From a virus: 39,639 bases of DNA. Shown here piece after piece: positions 24,205-30,627 of this stretch (positions are counted from its first letter, which is position 1; each line of letters begins with the position of its first letter). Both the position numbers and the translations under genes were made by a program. The notes below the pieces were generated by a model that saw nothing but the letters and a program-made list of their open reading frames with translations, did no database searches and was not told where the DNA came from. Location: positions 1 through 39,639 of the IMG/VR virus record IMGVR_UViG_3300042555_002174, one strand, 5' to 3'.

Positions 24205-24453
24205 TTATTGCCAGTACCACACGCCGTTATCATCCATAAACGCAAGACGGGGACGCCCGTTTCGTTTAACGACCCGCTGTATTAGTTTGTCGCTGCAACG
24301 TTTGTAGGTTCCGCGAGACTTGACCAAGTCGATAATGTGCGCCCCCTCCAGTTCCGGTTGCGGCTTAAACAGGCGGTCCCCCGCTTTCTGATCCCGAGAA
24401 GCATAAACCGAGCATTGAGGCTGTTTTCGTAGTCTGCCAGTTTCTGATGCCAT
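24205..24453 (-). CDS. Small basic protein of unknown function
   Basis: An 82-residue protein. ATG at 24453 has AGGAG eight bases upstream, so the start is good; 33 further in-frame bases exist but lack a signal. Composition is basic with a C-terminal RPRLAFMDDNGVWYWQ. No family is recognised. It sits between the late operon and the attP-like region, so it could be a regulator of either. Confidence 0.55.
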   Translation of the reverse strand: MASETGRLRKQPQCSVYASRDQKAGDRLFKPQPELEGAHIIDLVKSRGTYKRCSDKLIQRVVKRNGRPRLAFMDDNGVWYWQ

Positions 24454-24486
24454 TCCGTTTCTCCTATTGTGATGGCTGCGTACCAA

Positions 24487-24690
24487 GCGCCGTACGGTCT
24501 CGGCGAACCGACTAAAAAACCAAGCTTTTACATTTTATGTTCGACCCCTTGCAGGGGTACTTAAACACTTCATAAACCCTGGTTTTCCAGGGTTTTTTAC
24601 GTACCGAGACACGCTCGGACACGCTCGAACACGCTCAAACCCGATTAGCGCCGTACGTCGCGCCGTACATTGGACCCGCGCCGTACGCGG
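24487..24690. repeat. Repeat-rich attP-like region beside the integrase
   Basis: Downstream of the integrase gene there are four copies of GCGCCGTAC (24487, 24648, 24660, 24678), three tandem 10-bp copies of ACACGCTC(G/A) at 24609-24638, an ACCCCT/AGGGGT palindrome at 24544-24558 and a terminator hairpin. Repeats spaced by a helical turn are typical arm-type binding sites for integrase or excisionase. The core crossover sequence cannot be identified without the host junction. Confidence 0.5.
24574..24598 (+). terminator. Bidirectional hairpin with T-run
   Basis: The stem AAACCCTGG / CCAGGGTTT has a TTTT loop and is followed by six Ts on the plus strand. On the minus strand only a weak T-run follows. 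It would stop rightward transcripts entering the integrase 3' end, but no plus-strand gene is seen nearby, so it could equally be part of the attP fold. Confidence 0.5.
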
Positions 24691-25821
24691 TCATTTCCTC
24701 GCTTTCTTGCGTGTGCTCTTAGGCTTCTCTTGGCTGGTCGCCCTGGCCCAGTGATCCTCGGTGACCATGAGGTAATGATCCTTGGCCACCCTCGTGGAAT
24801 GTCCAAGCCAGGCGTCGCACACGTGAGAAGCGAATTGCTCCTCGAGATCCGTCCTGCAACTGGCTCTGAGATTGTGCCAAAGCTTCGGCCATTGCTTGAG
24901 GCCTGCCAGCAGAATCGCCGACTCGAGCCACCTTCGATAGGTCGTCCCTGCCGATCGCCGTGCAGTTGGAAAGACCCAAGGCGACTCCCCAGCGGCCTCG
25001 GCCAAGTTAAGCATGTGCTCATAGACCATCGGGACCATCGGAACGACTCGCAACCCTGTCTTGGTGTCCTTCGGCACCGTGATCCGATGCGTTTCGAAAT
25101 CGACATGCTGCCAAGTCAGCGAGATAATCTCATGCGGCACCCTCAGACCAGCAAAGCGAGCCAGCACAAACGCAGCTTTTGCCTGTAGTGATCCCAATTT
25201 TTCCAGCACTAATTTTGCATCCTCAACGGACAGATGGTGCCCTCGCGACTTATCTAGCTTGGCACGGACCCCGACACCCGCAAAAGGATTGGCCTGGAGA
25301 AGCCTGGAATCGACTGCATCCTGCATGATCTGCTTGACCCGCTCGACATGCTTTTTCGCCGTCTGGCTAGCAAATTTAGCCTCCAGCCTGATGGCAAAGT
25401 GCTTCGCGTCAGAGACCGTGATCTCGCTGATCAACCGATCGCCCAAAAGCTCGATCGCATGCTTGCGAGCAGTCCCAAAACCCTTCTTCGAGCTGGTGGA
25501 AAAGTCGGCTCGCTTTGCCAAGTAGGCATCCCAGACGATTCCGAGCTTGGGTGAATGACTGGCCGGTTTCCACTGAGACAGCAATCCAGCGGCCTGCATC
25601 TTGTCGCGAAAGTCCTGCTTGCAGAGCGAGATCCACGTTTGGATCTGCGGATCGGGCTCGATCCCGACATTGTTGCTGGCCTGCAATCGCTCGACATTGC
25701 GTCGCACGGTCTCTGCACCGGCCTTGGTGACCTTGCCCAAGTAGATCTGCACGCGTCGGCCCGAGGGCGTCACGACGCAACAATACCATCCTCGGTGCTT
25801 GTGCTTGTAGATCGATGTCAT
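24691..25821 (-). CDS. Tyrosine integrase with complete catalytic set
   Basis: A 376-residue recombinase with an N-terminal 'GRRVQIYLGK' module, a SAM-like core-binding domain (roughly residues 90-180), and the catalytic set R227 (AGLRVPHE), K254 (DTKTG), H316 and R319 (WHNLRASCR), H341 (WLGHST) and Y350 (KDHYLMV). Intact and of family length. It forms an operon with the excisionase (ATGA overlap at 25818-25821) and lies beside the repeat-rich region, so it is the likely enzyme for phage integration. Confidence 0.9.
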   Translation of the reverse strand: MTSIYKHKHRGWYCCVVTPSGRRVQIYLGKVTKAGAETVRRNVERLQASNNVGIEPDPQIQTWISLCKQDFRDKMQAAGLLSQWKPASHSPKLGIVWDAYLAKRADFSTSSKKGFGTARKHAIELLGDRLISEITVSDAKHFAIRLEAKFASQTAKKHVERVKQIMQDAVDSRLLQANPFAGVGVRAKLDKSRGHHLSVEDAKLVLEKLGSLQAKAAFVLARFAGLRVPHEIISLTWQHVDFETHRITVPKDTKTGLRVVPMVPMVYEHMLNLAEAAGESPWVFPTARRSAGTTYRRWLESAILLAGLKQWPKLWHNLRASCRTDLEEQFASHVCDAWLGHSTRVAKDHYLMVTEDHWARATSQEKPKSTRKKARK

Positions 25822-26069
25822 CTAGTTTCGCGGCCAAGAAACCGATCTATTTCCTTCCGATCGATACGCAAGTGCCTTCCGATTCTCACGGCTCGCATCT
25901 GCTGGGTATCGACAAGTCCCTCTATCGTACGGACAGAGACACCGAGAATTTCCGCGACTTCCTCCCTGGAGAAAGCTTCGCGAGGTATTGTAGATTTCCG
26001 CATCGCAGCCTCGATCGACTGCTGGAGCAATCCGAGGATCTGCGTGGTGTCCGTAGAATTTGCCGACAT
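25818..26069 (-). CDS. Excisionase-like helix-turn-helix protein
   Basis: An 83-residue protein with a MerR-like winged helix: EAFSREEVAEILGVSVRTIEG and then RAVRIGRHLRIDRKEIDRFL. This is the pattern of the 'excisionase family DNA-binding' proteins. It is coupled to the integrase by a 4-base overlap and preceded by CGGAG. It probably controls the direction of recombination by bending DNA at the att site. Confidence 0.85.
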   Translation of the reverse strand: MSANSTDTTQILGLLQQSIEAAMRKSTIPREAFSREEVAEILGVSVRTIEGLVDTQQMRAVRIGRHLRIDRKEIDRFLGRETR

Positions 26070-26093
26070 GATGGCTCCGAGTGGTCTTCATCC

Positions 26094-26116
26094 TGAAAAC
26101 CGCCCCGAGCGGGGTG
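26094..26116 (-). terminator. Short hairpin terminator after the GYF gene
   Basis: On the minus strand the sequence reads CCCCG-CT-CGGGG followed by CGG and TTTTC. It is downstream of the stop at 26156 and upstream of the excisionase start, so it would separate the GYF transcript from the recombination operon. The stem is only 5 bp and the T-run is short. Confidence 0.4.
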
Positions 26117-26155
26117 TCCAAACAGTCTACGGACTCGGTCGGCAGAGTCAAGGCT

Positions 26156-26680
26156 TCACCGCGTTTCATCCCCCCAAGATGCACCAACAAGGCACAGAAT
26201 GTGAAGTATCACGCCAGGAACGATCAACATGATGTATCCAGCGATCGTCACCACAAACCAAACCAGCCCATTGATGATCTGCCCTTTGTAAGCTTGCCCC
26301 AAACCAGGGACGATTAGACTCAGCAAGATAGCAGTACCTCGACTCCATCGCCTCATTGTCGGTGCGGCAACATGAACATTCACAACGCTCTGAGGCACCG
26401 CAGCGGCGACGGGTTGAATCACTGGGTGTTGATACGCTGGGATCGGAGCTGGCTGCGGAGCGAGCACTTCGTTCGGCAACGGGGCCAAAGCTCTTGGCTC
26501 GATGGACACTTCGGGCCAGTTCAGACCTTTGATTTTGGTGATCGGTTGCCAGTCCTCGACTCCATCCTTGCGAACTTGAGCATTCGCAGGGACTTTGCCA
26601 GCTTCAACTGCTTGTTTCAACTGCGTGGAACTGATGGGACCAATTGTCTTACCACCTGCTCGGACGTGCCATGCAGACAT
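26156..26680 (-). CDS. GYF-domain membrane protein (GYF_2 + TM2-like)
   Basis: A 174-residue protein. The first 45 residues form a GYF_2 domain: SAWHVRAGGKTIGPISSTQL, then VRKDGVEDWQPI. A Pro-rich linker (APQPAPIPAYQHP) follows, then two membrane helices (GTAILLSLIVPGLGQAYKG, LVWFVVTIAGYIMLIVPG) resembling TM2-domain proteins. GYF-plus-TM proteins are common in planctomycetes. AAGGG precedes ATG. It may act in envelope exclusion or be host-derived cargo; not essential for replication by appearance. Confidence 0.75.
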   Translation of the reverse strand: MSAWHVRAGGKTIGPISSTQLKQAVEAGKVPANAQVRKDGVEDWQPITKIKGLNWPEVSIEPRALAPLPNEVLAPQPAPIPAYQHPVIQPVAAAVPQSVVNVHVAAPTMRRWSRGTAILLSLIVPGLGQAYKGQIINGLVWFVVTIAGYIMLIVPGVILHILCLVGASWGDETR

Positions 26681-26823
26681 TGCTTTACCCTTTTCTTTGC
26701 GTTTTCCCGGCTGGGAAAACTGGACGGTTTAGGAAATCTAGGACGGCTTTGACCATACGTGTCAAAACCGATCGGATACTAGCTGCGTTATTTCAAAGTC
26801 TTGTAGTTTCTCGTGGTGAAATC

Positions 26824-27030
26824 ATGCCGAAAGTCAACGTTTTTATTGTCGACAACTTAGATTCCAAGGTTCTGCTTCGCTTTTCGCGAGTCGGACGAAA
26901 AAAGGCCAGTTGGATTGCCAGTCAGTGGGGAAAAGAGGGGGTCAGTCAGACGTCCGTTTTGATTTGCGACTCGGAGATTCCTTCGCCACCCTTGCTGCCT
27001 CAGCAAGTTGTTTCGCAATCGCCGACTTAG
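26824..27030 (+). CDS. Possible small protein, unknown
   Basis: A 68-residue frame starting at ATG 26824 (MPKVNVFIVDNLDSKV, then GRKKASWIASQWGKE). The first 45 residues look like a folded alpha/beta unit. The 3' part overlaps the 3' end of the gene on the other strand (26942) by 89 bases, and the ribosome-binding site is weak. It may be spurious. Confidence 0.35.
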   Translation: MPKVNVFIVDNLDSKVLLRFSRVGRKKASWIASQWGKEGVSQTSVLICDSEIPSPPLLPQQVVSQSPT

Positions 27031-27337
27031 TTTTGCTGGACCTCTTTTCGCGATACTTCGCTTCGAGTGTCCGCTTTTCTTCAAGCTGCTCAGGGAGCAG
27101 CATTTCGTCGGCGTTTCTCATCACCATTGGACTGACAGGGCCGACGAATTTCCGGCCCTGCTCGAACACATGCTCCATTCCAGTGTGAAGCGTTTTCCAT
27201 GCGCCGTGCGGAAACTCTTGGATTTTTGCGTCCTCTAGGTTCTTGAGTGCTGTTCGCATCTCCGTGGCCGCAAGCTCCAGCAGTTCAACGAACTTTCGAA
27301 TTCGTTCGATCGGTATTTGGTTCTTCTCGTGGTTCAT
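26942..27337 (-). CDS. Helical basic protein near the divergent control region
   Basis: A 131-residue mainly helical protein with a basic, Lys/Ser-rich C-terminus (KYREKRSSKTKSAIAK, then SRKSKRTSD), suggesting nucleic-acid binding. No family is recognised. It is the first leftward gene from the divergent control region, the place where a lysogeny regulator is expected, but there is no helix-turn-helix. AGGG precedes ATG. Confidence 0.55.
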   Translation of the reverse strand: MNHEKNQIPIERIRKFVELLELAATEMRTALKNLEDAKIQEFPHGAWKTLHTGMEHVFEQGRKFVGPVSPMVMRNADEMLLPEQLEEKRTLEAKYREKRSSKTKSAIAKQLAEAARVAKESPSRKSKRTSD

Positions 27338-27386
27338 GCCCTAATCTTTCTCGATTTTTTTCAAAGATCAATAGGCCAATGAAAAC

Positions 27387-27482
27387 ATTGGGAAACATCT
27401 ACACGAACGGGAGCACGTTGGGAGAATGTTGGGAGTAGGTTGGGAAATTCCTGTTGACGTCTATAGACTTACAACGTAAAAA
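27387..27482 (+). promoter_or_regulatory. Early rightward promoter with 11-bp repeat operators
   Basis: TTGACG at 27454-27459, 17 bp, then TAAAAA at 27477-27482 is a sigma70-like promoter. In its spacer is the perfect palindrome GTCTATAGAC (27459-27468). Upstream GTTGGGA occurs at 27417, 27428 and 27439, exactly 11 bp apart, with a related ATTGGGA at 27387. The arrangement suggests one side of the DNA being bound by a regulator. It lies between the divergent genes at 27337 and 27565. Confidence 0.5.
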
Positions 27483-27564
27483 TCCAGACATGTGAAAACG
27501 AGCGTATGAAACGCTTGTCTCAGTGGCATGACGCCAACCGCGTCTCGCCCAGAGGGTTTTGGTC

Positions 27565-27879
27565 ATGAGCAACTCAAGAGAACAGCTGATTATGGTTTTG
27601 CGTGCTGGAAGGACTCGACGAAAGCAATCACGAGTCGAGGAGCGTGTCCGATGTGACAAGTGCCTCGGTACAAATCGCGATGGTTCGGAGTGCGACAAGC
27701 AGGCAACGCGTCGAGGGCTTTGTGAGAATTGCTACCGCGCATGGATGTCCTCTGTTCGAGGGATGAATCCAGAGCAGAAAGCGGCAGCCGAATCTCGCTT
27801 GATCTCGGCTGGTGCTTTGCTTGGCGATCGGGAGGTTTTGAAAATCAAGAACAGGTCGGTTTTTGTGAGACTAGCTTGA
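27565..27879 (+). CDS. Small zinc-ribbon protein, first early gene
   Basis: A 104-residue protein. Cysteines in RCDKCLG, DGSECDKQ and GLCENCYRAW make a probable four-Cys zinc site; the GLCENCYRxW style is frequent in small phage DNA-binding proteins. ATG at 27565 has AGAGGG nine bases upstream. It is the first gene downstream of the early promoter and is followed by a strong terminator, a typical position for a regulator made first. Confidence 0.65.
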   Translation: MSNSREQLIMVLRAGRTRRKQSRVEERVRCDKCLGTNRDGSECDKQATRRGLCENCYRAWMSSVRGMNPEQKAAAESRLISAGALLGDREVLKIKNRSVFVRLA

Positions 27880-27900
27880 GCCGCTTCGGGCGGGGTGTGT

Positions 27901-27937
27901 GGCCCCGGTATCACGGATTGATACCGGGGCCTTTTTT
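27901..27937 (+). terminator. Strong intrinsic terminator after the first early gene
   Basis: The stem GGCCCCGGTATCA / TGATACCGGGGCC is a perfect 13 bp with a 5-base loop, followed by six Ts. It separates the first early gene from all downstream replication genes, so it would limit their expression unless an antitermination factor or another promoter is used. Confidence 0.92.
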
Positions 27938-27964
27938 CAAACTCATTGAAAAGGGCAAGTGAGA

Positions 27965-28294
27965 ATGACGGAAAAGCAGCAACGATTTTTGAATCATGTG
28001 GATCGACTGTATCAAGTCGCAGCTCGCGTCGGCGATCGAGAGGCAGTCCTGCAAGTCGGCACGACTCTGCTGGTCGTACGAGGCTCGGTGCCAGAGCTGG
28101 CGTCGGCCTGGAATCAGTTCGCTCACCATGTCGGCAACACCGACGGGACGCTACTGAACCATCTGCGGTTCTTTTGGGCGGTGATGCGAAACATGCGAGG
28201 CCGAGACTCGGTCACGCTCGTCGAACTGACGGCCGACGTTGCGTTCACCGTCCAAGTAGACATCGAGGCCTCAGTCGTGGACATGGTGGCCTGA
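27965..28294 (+). CDS. Early protein of unknown function
   Basis: A 109-residue helical protein with a central hydrophobic-aromatic stretch (LLNHLRFFWAVMRNMRG) and a beta-like C-terminus (AFTVQVDIEASVVDM). The start at ATG 27965 fits AAGGG nine bases upstream. The stop overlaps the next ATG as TGATG. No family is recognised. Confidence 0.6.
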   Translation: MTEKQQRFLNHVDRLYQVAARVGDREAVLQVGTTLLVVRGSVPELASAWNQFAHHVGNTDGTLLNHLRFFWAVMRNMRGRDSVTLVELTADVAFTVQVDIEASVVDMVA

Positions 28295-28866
28295 TGGTAA
28301 CCAAGACCAAGCGACCAATAGATTCGCGACCGCTTGAAAAGGCAAGGCCGAAGCCGGGGACCTATTGCCAGACATGCGGCAAAGATCGTCGTCCTTTAAC
28401 GCCTATTCGTGGTAGTTGGGGATTCTGCGAAACCGCAGAAGTTCCAAGAACACCAGAAGCGGAACGCAAGCCGATCCAAATGATTAACGACCTGATTGTC
28501 AGCGTGAGCATTTACCGTAACGGTGGAGTCGGTGACACGACGCATCTGTGCGACGACTGCTTGCGGATCGGCCTACGACGCGTTTTTGGTGTCGTCAGCC
28601 GCATGTTGGAGGATACACAATCGCCAGAGTACAAAGCAGCGGCAGAGATCGAAGAATTGACCGAACGCCTAGGAGAGACGCAATCGAAGTTGAACAACTT
28701 GACGCTCGCGCACAACAGAATGCAAGATCGGTTGCGGGCTGTCTTGGCATTGGTTCCAAAAAAGCTTGCAACTGAAGTCGATGTCGATGTCGTCAAGATG
28801 GCGCATTGGGAAGCGAATCGCAAACCGGCAAGCAACAATTGGCAGGTGAGGTGCAGCGATGTCTGA
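28294..28866 (+). CDS. Zinc-binding coiled-coil early protein
   Basis: A 190-residue protein. CQTC (about residues 25-28) and CDDC (about residue 83) form a probable zinc site, and residues about 120-155 form a coiled coil. Starts one base inside the upstream stop. The longer frame to 27946 overlaps the preceding gene and was not used. A DNA or RNA-binding role is plausible. Confidence 0.6.
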   Translation: MVTKTKRPIDSRPLEKARPKPGTYCQTCGKDRRPLTPIRGSWGFCETAEVPRTPEAERKPIQMINDLIVSVSIYRNGGVGDTTHLCDDCLRIGLRRVFGVVSRMLEDTQSPEYKAAAEIEELTERLGETQSKLNNLTLAHNRMQDRLRAVLALVPKKLATEVDVDVVKMAHWEANRKPASNNWQVRCSDV

Positions 28867-29356
28867 GACACCTGACTGCTGGGAGGTATTGGCCGACAAG
28901 ATGATCGGCTGGATGGATCCGAACAACGCTCCCGAGGATCGGAAGCAAATCGCGGCCAAGTACAAAGAGGTCGCTGAGTACTTGTGGGGTTTCCTTCCAC
29001 CGACGCACGAGCGACAAGTGGCACTCCGCAAGCTTCTCGAATCGTACACTTGGGCCATGAGGATCTCGCTCGGTTTCTGTCCCAAAGACATGACACATCA
29101 CAACCAGTTGACCACGATCAAGTTTTGGCTCGCTGAGATGTCCAATGTCGAGGCGTGTCAGGCTATCGGGTATCACTTTTACAATCTTGACGTAGCGATC
29201 TCTCGTGAGCTTGGACACCGTCTTGGTCAGGTCACATTCGAGCGAGTTCAAGCGGCCCAGTTGCTGCTCGAGTCGCGAGACGCAGCCGTGCGAGCATGCC
29301 TCGACATGCTAGCCGAACAACAGAAACAAGTACTGAGAGCCGTTTCTCAGTCGTGA
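28859..29356 (+). CDS. Double Acb2/Tad1-like hairpin protein
   Basis: A 165-residue protein with two copies of the same helix-turn-helix hairpin pattern. Copy one is at about residues 28-72 (ERQVALRKLLESYTWAMRIS at 51-70). Copy two is at about 98-150 (ERVQAAQLLLESRDAAVRAC at 128-147). In both, Glu-Arg begins the last helix, as in the single-copy neighbour at 29391, where Glu-Arg is also at residue 51. I know this hairpin from phage Acb2 and Tad1, which bind cyclic nucleotides or cyclic ADP-ribose and block host CBASS or Thoeris defence. Ligand and activity here are unproven. Confidence 0.6.
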   Translation: MSETPDCWEVLADKMIGWMDPNNAPEDRKQIAAKYKEVAEYLWGFLPPTHERQVALRKLLESYTWAMRISLGFCPKDMTHHNQLTTIKFWLAEMSNVEACQAIGYHFYNLDVAISRELGHRLGQVTFERVQAAQLLLESRDAAVRACLDMLAEQQKQVLRAVSQS

Positions 29357-29390
29357 TAGGTAGATCGGATTTCAAGAAAGGCGAAAAACC

Positions 29391-29618
29391 ATGGGCTTAC
29401 CGGAACCGAGCAAGGATCAAAGCACTGAGAGAATGTTGAAGTGGTTCGCTTATGAACACCTGCCAGATTCATTGAAAGCAGTCTCCCGTCCCTTCTCTGA
29501 GCTAGCGGATGTTGTCATCGCTCTCTGCGAGCCTGGGCCAGAGCGAACGGTGGCACTGCGGAAGCTGCTAGAGGCAAAAGACGCAGCGGTGCGAGCTAGG
29601 TTGCACCCAGGAGGTTGA
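29391..29618 (+). CDS. Acb2/Tad1-like hairpin protein
   Basis: A 75-residue protein. Its middle (WFAYEHLPDSLKAVSRPFSE, then ALCEPGPERTVALRKLLEAK and DAAVRARL) matches the widespread small phage family annotated as Acb2/Tad1 hairpin-domain, for example in actinophages with 'LPPHLQEVSRPF' and 'PERTVALRKLLEAKDAAVRA'. Those proteins act as sponges for nucleotide second messengers. AAAGG lies about ten bases before ATG. It is adjacent to the double-hairpin gene, separated by 34 bases. Function is inferred from family memory. Confidence 0.7.
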   Translation: MGLPEPSKDQSTERMLKWFAYEHLPDSLKAVSRPFSELADVVIALCEPGPERTVALRKLLEAKDAAVRARLHPGG

Positions 29619-29657
29619 TTCACACACACGAACGAGCGTAGCGAGTCGCAATGGCCT

Positions 29658-29765
29658 TGTGCCTGCTTCTCGCAAGCTCGAACGTTGAGGCGGCAACTGC
29701 CTAAGTTGCGAGGATCGGTCGACTAAGTAAGTCTCGCGCCTTTGGTGCGTCGAAATGCAGGCACA
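29658..29765 (+). ncRNA. Candidate structured RNA, multi-branch
   Basis: Outer stem TGTGCCTGC (29658-29666) pairs with GCAGGCACA (29757-29765), nine perfect base pairs. Inside, CTCGCAA (29669-29675) pairs with TTGCGAG (29706-29712), and two further small hairpins fit: GACT/AGTC around 29721-29733 and CGCGCC/GGTGCG around 29735-29749 with one wobble. This forms a multiway junction of about 108 bases. No coding frame is evident. It precedes the tRNA-like element by 18 bases, both followed by one terminator. Confidence 0.55.
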
Positions 29766-29783
29766 CCCTGTCCGGTCCTTTTA

Positions 29784-29854
29784 GCCCTGAAAGTTATTGC
29801 GGAGGAACACCTGGAGTAATCCAGGAAGCGCAGGTTCGAATCCTGCTCGGGGCT
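29784..29854 (+). tRNA. tRNA-like element with abnormal anticodon loop
   Basis: A 71-base cloverleaf is seen: acceptor GCCCTGA (29784-29790) with TCGGGGC (29847-29853, one G-U); D-arm GTT/AAC; anticodon-like stem CCTGG/CCAGG (29810-29825); perfect T-arm GCAGG-TTCGAAT-CCTGC (29830-29846). The anticodon loop has six bases (AGTAAT) instead of seven and lacks U33, and position 8 is A. It is therefore a pseudo-tRNA, a specialised tRNA-like RNA or an att site. Amino acid cannot be assigned. Confidence 0.5.
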
Positions 29855-29856
29855 CT

Positions 29857-29909
29857 GGGATCGGCGGCGTGGTGGGAACAACGTGTATCCCACGCCGCCC
29901 GATCCTTTT
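29857..29909 (+). terminator. Terminator after the tRNA-like element
   Basis: A long hairpin, GGATCGG then CGGCGTGG pairing with CCACGCCG and CCCGATCC (one bulged base), about 16 bp, loop of about ten bases, followed by TTTT at 29906-29909. It closes the RNA unit formed by the structured RNA and the tRNA-like element. Confidence 0.75.
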
Positions 29910-29952
29910 GGTTACGAGTGTTTTTGGATGCTTTACTCATGGAGGTGACCTG

Positions 29953-30165
29953 ATGAAACGGTCTTTTAGTTTGTTGTGTTCGATCTGTGCGTTGTGGCTC
30001 GTCGTCTTTGCAGGAGCTTTTGCGGCTGCGGCAGATAGCGTGGTCAGGACCCAGCGTCCCCGATGCGTCAATGGCCAATGCTACCCAGCGGCCAAGACAA
30101 CCATGGCGGTTCGCTCGACTGTGAGCCGCGTGCCACTGATCAATCGCATCGTGCCTCGTCGATAG
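29953..30165 (+). CDS. Small exported cationic protein
   Basis: A 70-residue protein with a Sec signal peptide (MKRSFSLLCSICALWLVVFA, then GAFAAAADS). The mature part is about 42 residues, basic, with two cysteines in CVNGQCYPA. GGAGGTGA before ATG is a very strong ribosome-binding site. A longer frame from 29797 runs through the tRNA-like element and is rejected. Possible roles are envelope-acting, such as superinfection exclusion; no family is recognised. Confidence 0.65.
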   Translation: MKRSFSLLCSICALWLVVFAGAFAAAADSVVRTQRPRCVNGQCYPAAKTTMAVRSTVSRVPLINRIVPRR

Positions 30166-30301
30166 CGCGTCCTTCTTCCGCGCTGCACGGTCGCGGGCTG
30201 CGTGATGTCCCCGCATCACGAAAGGCCCTCGGGGGGTGGATCCCTAGCGATCGTTTTGTTTGTTGTGTGTTTTTTCTGGTTGTCATCTGAAAGGGTTCAT
30301 G

Positions 30302-30622
30302 ATGCCAAAGTTAGCAGGTTTTACGCTTGAAGCCGGAAAGCTTTATGCGATCGGCTTGGGCACGAAAAAGAAACCGGTCAAGACGTTCTATGACGTCGAC
30401 CTGGATCAGTGGTACATCCGCTTTGGCGATGAACCCTGGAACCATCTCGGAGAGTTCGTCGAGCAAAATCCCGGGATTGAGATCGAACGTATCGATGCGT
30501 TTGGGGTTCCAATCGACAGCGACAGCAATCCAACAACAGGAAACGAGGCTGTCGATGTCATGCCGACGGTCCAGTCGGCTGCGGCGGCACTTCCTGACCA
30601 ACAGCCAGCTTGGATGGAGTGA
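30302..30622 (+). CDS. Hypothetical early protein
   Basis: A 106-residue protein with a beta-like folded N-terminal half (KLYAIGLGTKKKPVKTFYDV, then QWYIRFGDEPWN) and an acidic, Pro-rich tail. ATG at 30302 is preferred to the adjacent one at 30299 because of its distance to AAAGGG. No family is recognised. The 130 bases upstream hold a CGTGATG/CATCACG hairpin near 30200-30220 without a T-run. Confidence 0.55.
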   Translation: MPKLAGFTLEAGKLYAIGLGTKKKPVKTFYDVDLDQWYIRFGDEPWNHLGEFVEQNPGIEIERIDAFGVPIDSDSNPTTGNEAVDVMPTVQSAAAALPDQQPAWME

Positions 30623-30627
30623 TCACC

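Noticed and set aside
24008-24220. 70-residue minus-strand frame in the late leader
   Set aside because: No ribosome-binding site, poor composition, partly overlaps the gene at 24205.
24530-24560. Possible tRNA T-arm (GTTCGACCCC) near the attP-like region
   Set aside because: The arms do not pair as a T-stem and no acceptor or anticodon stem can be built; it is a simple palindrome.
24487-24690. CRISPR-like array
   Set aside because: The repeats are only 9-10 bases, unevenly spaced and without spacers of constant length.
27399-27698. 99-residue minus-strand frame in the control region
   Set aside because: It runs antisense through the early promoter and the first early gene, with no start signal.
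27946-28293. Extension of the gene at 28294
   Set aside because: It runs out of frame through the gene at 27965, with Ser/Arg-rich content; the TGATG start explains the gene better.
29797-29952. Extension of the exported protein gene
   Set aside because: It crosses the T-arm of the tRNA-like element and the terminator; the residues GSAGSNPARG are typical of translated tRNA sequence.
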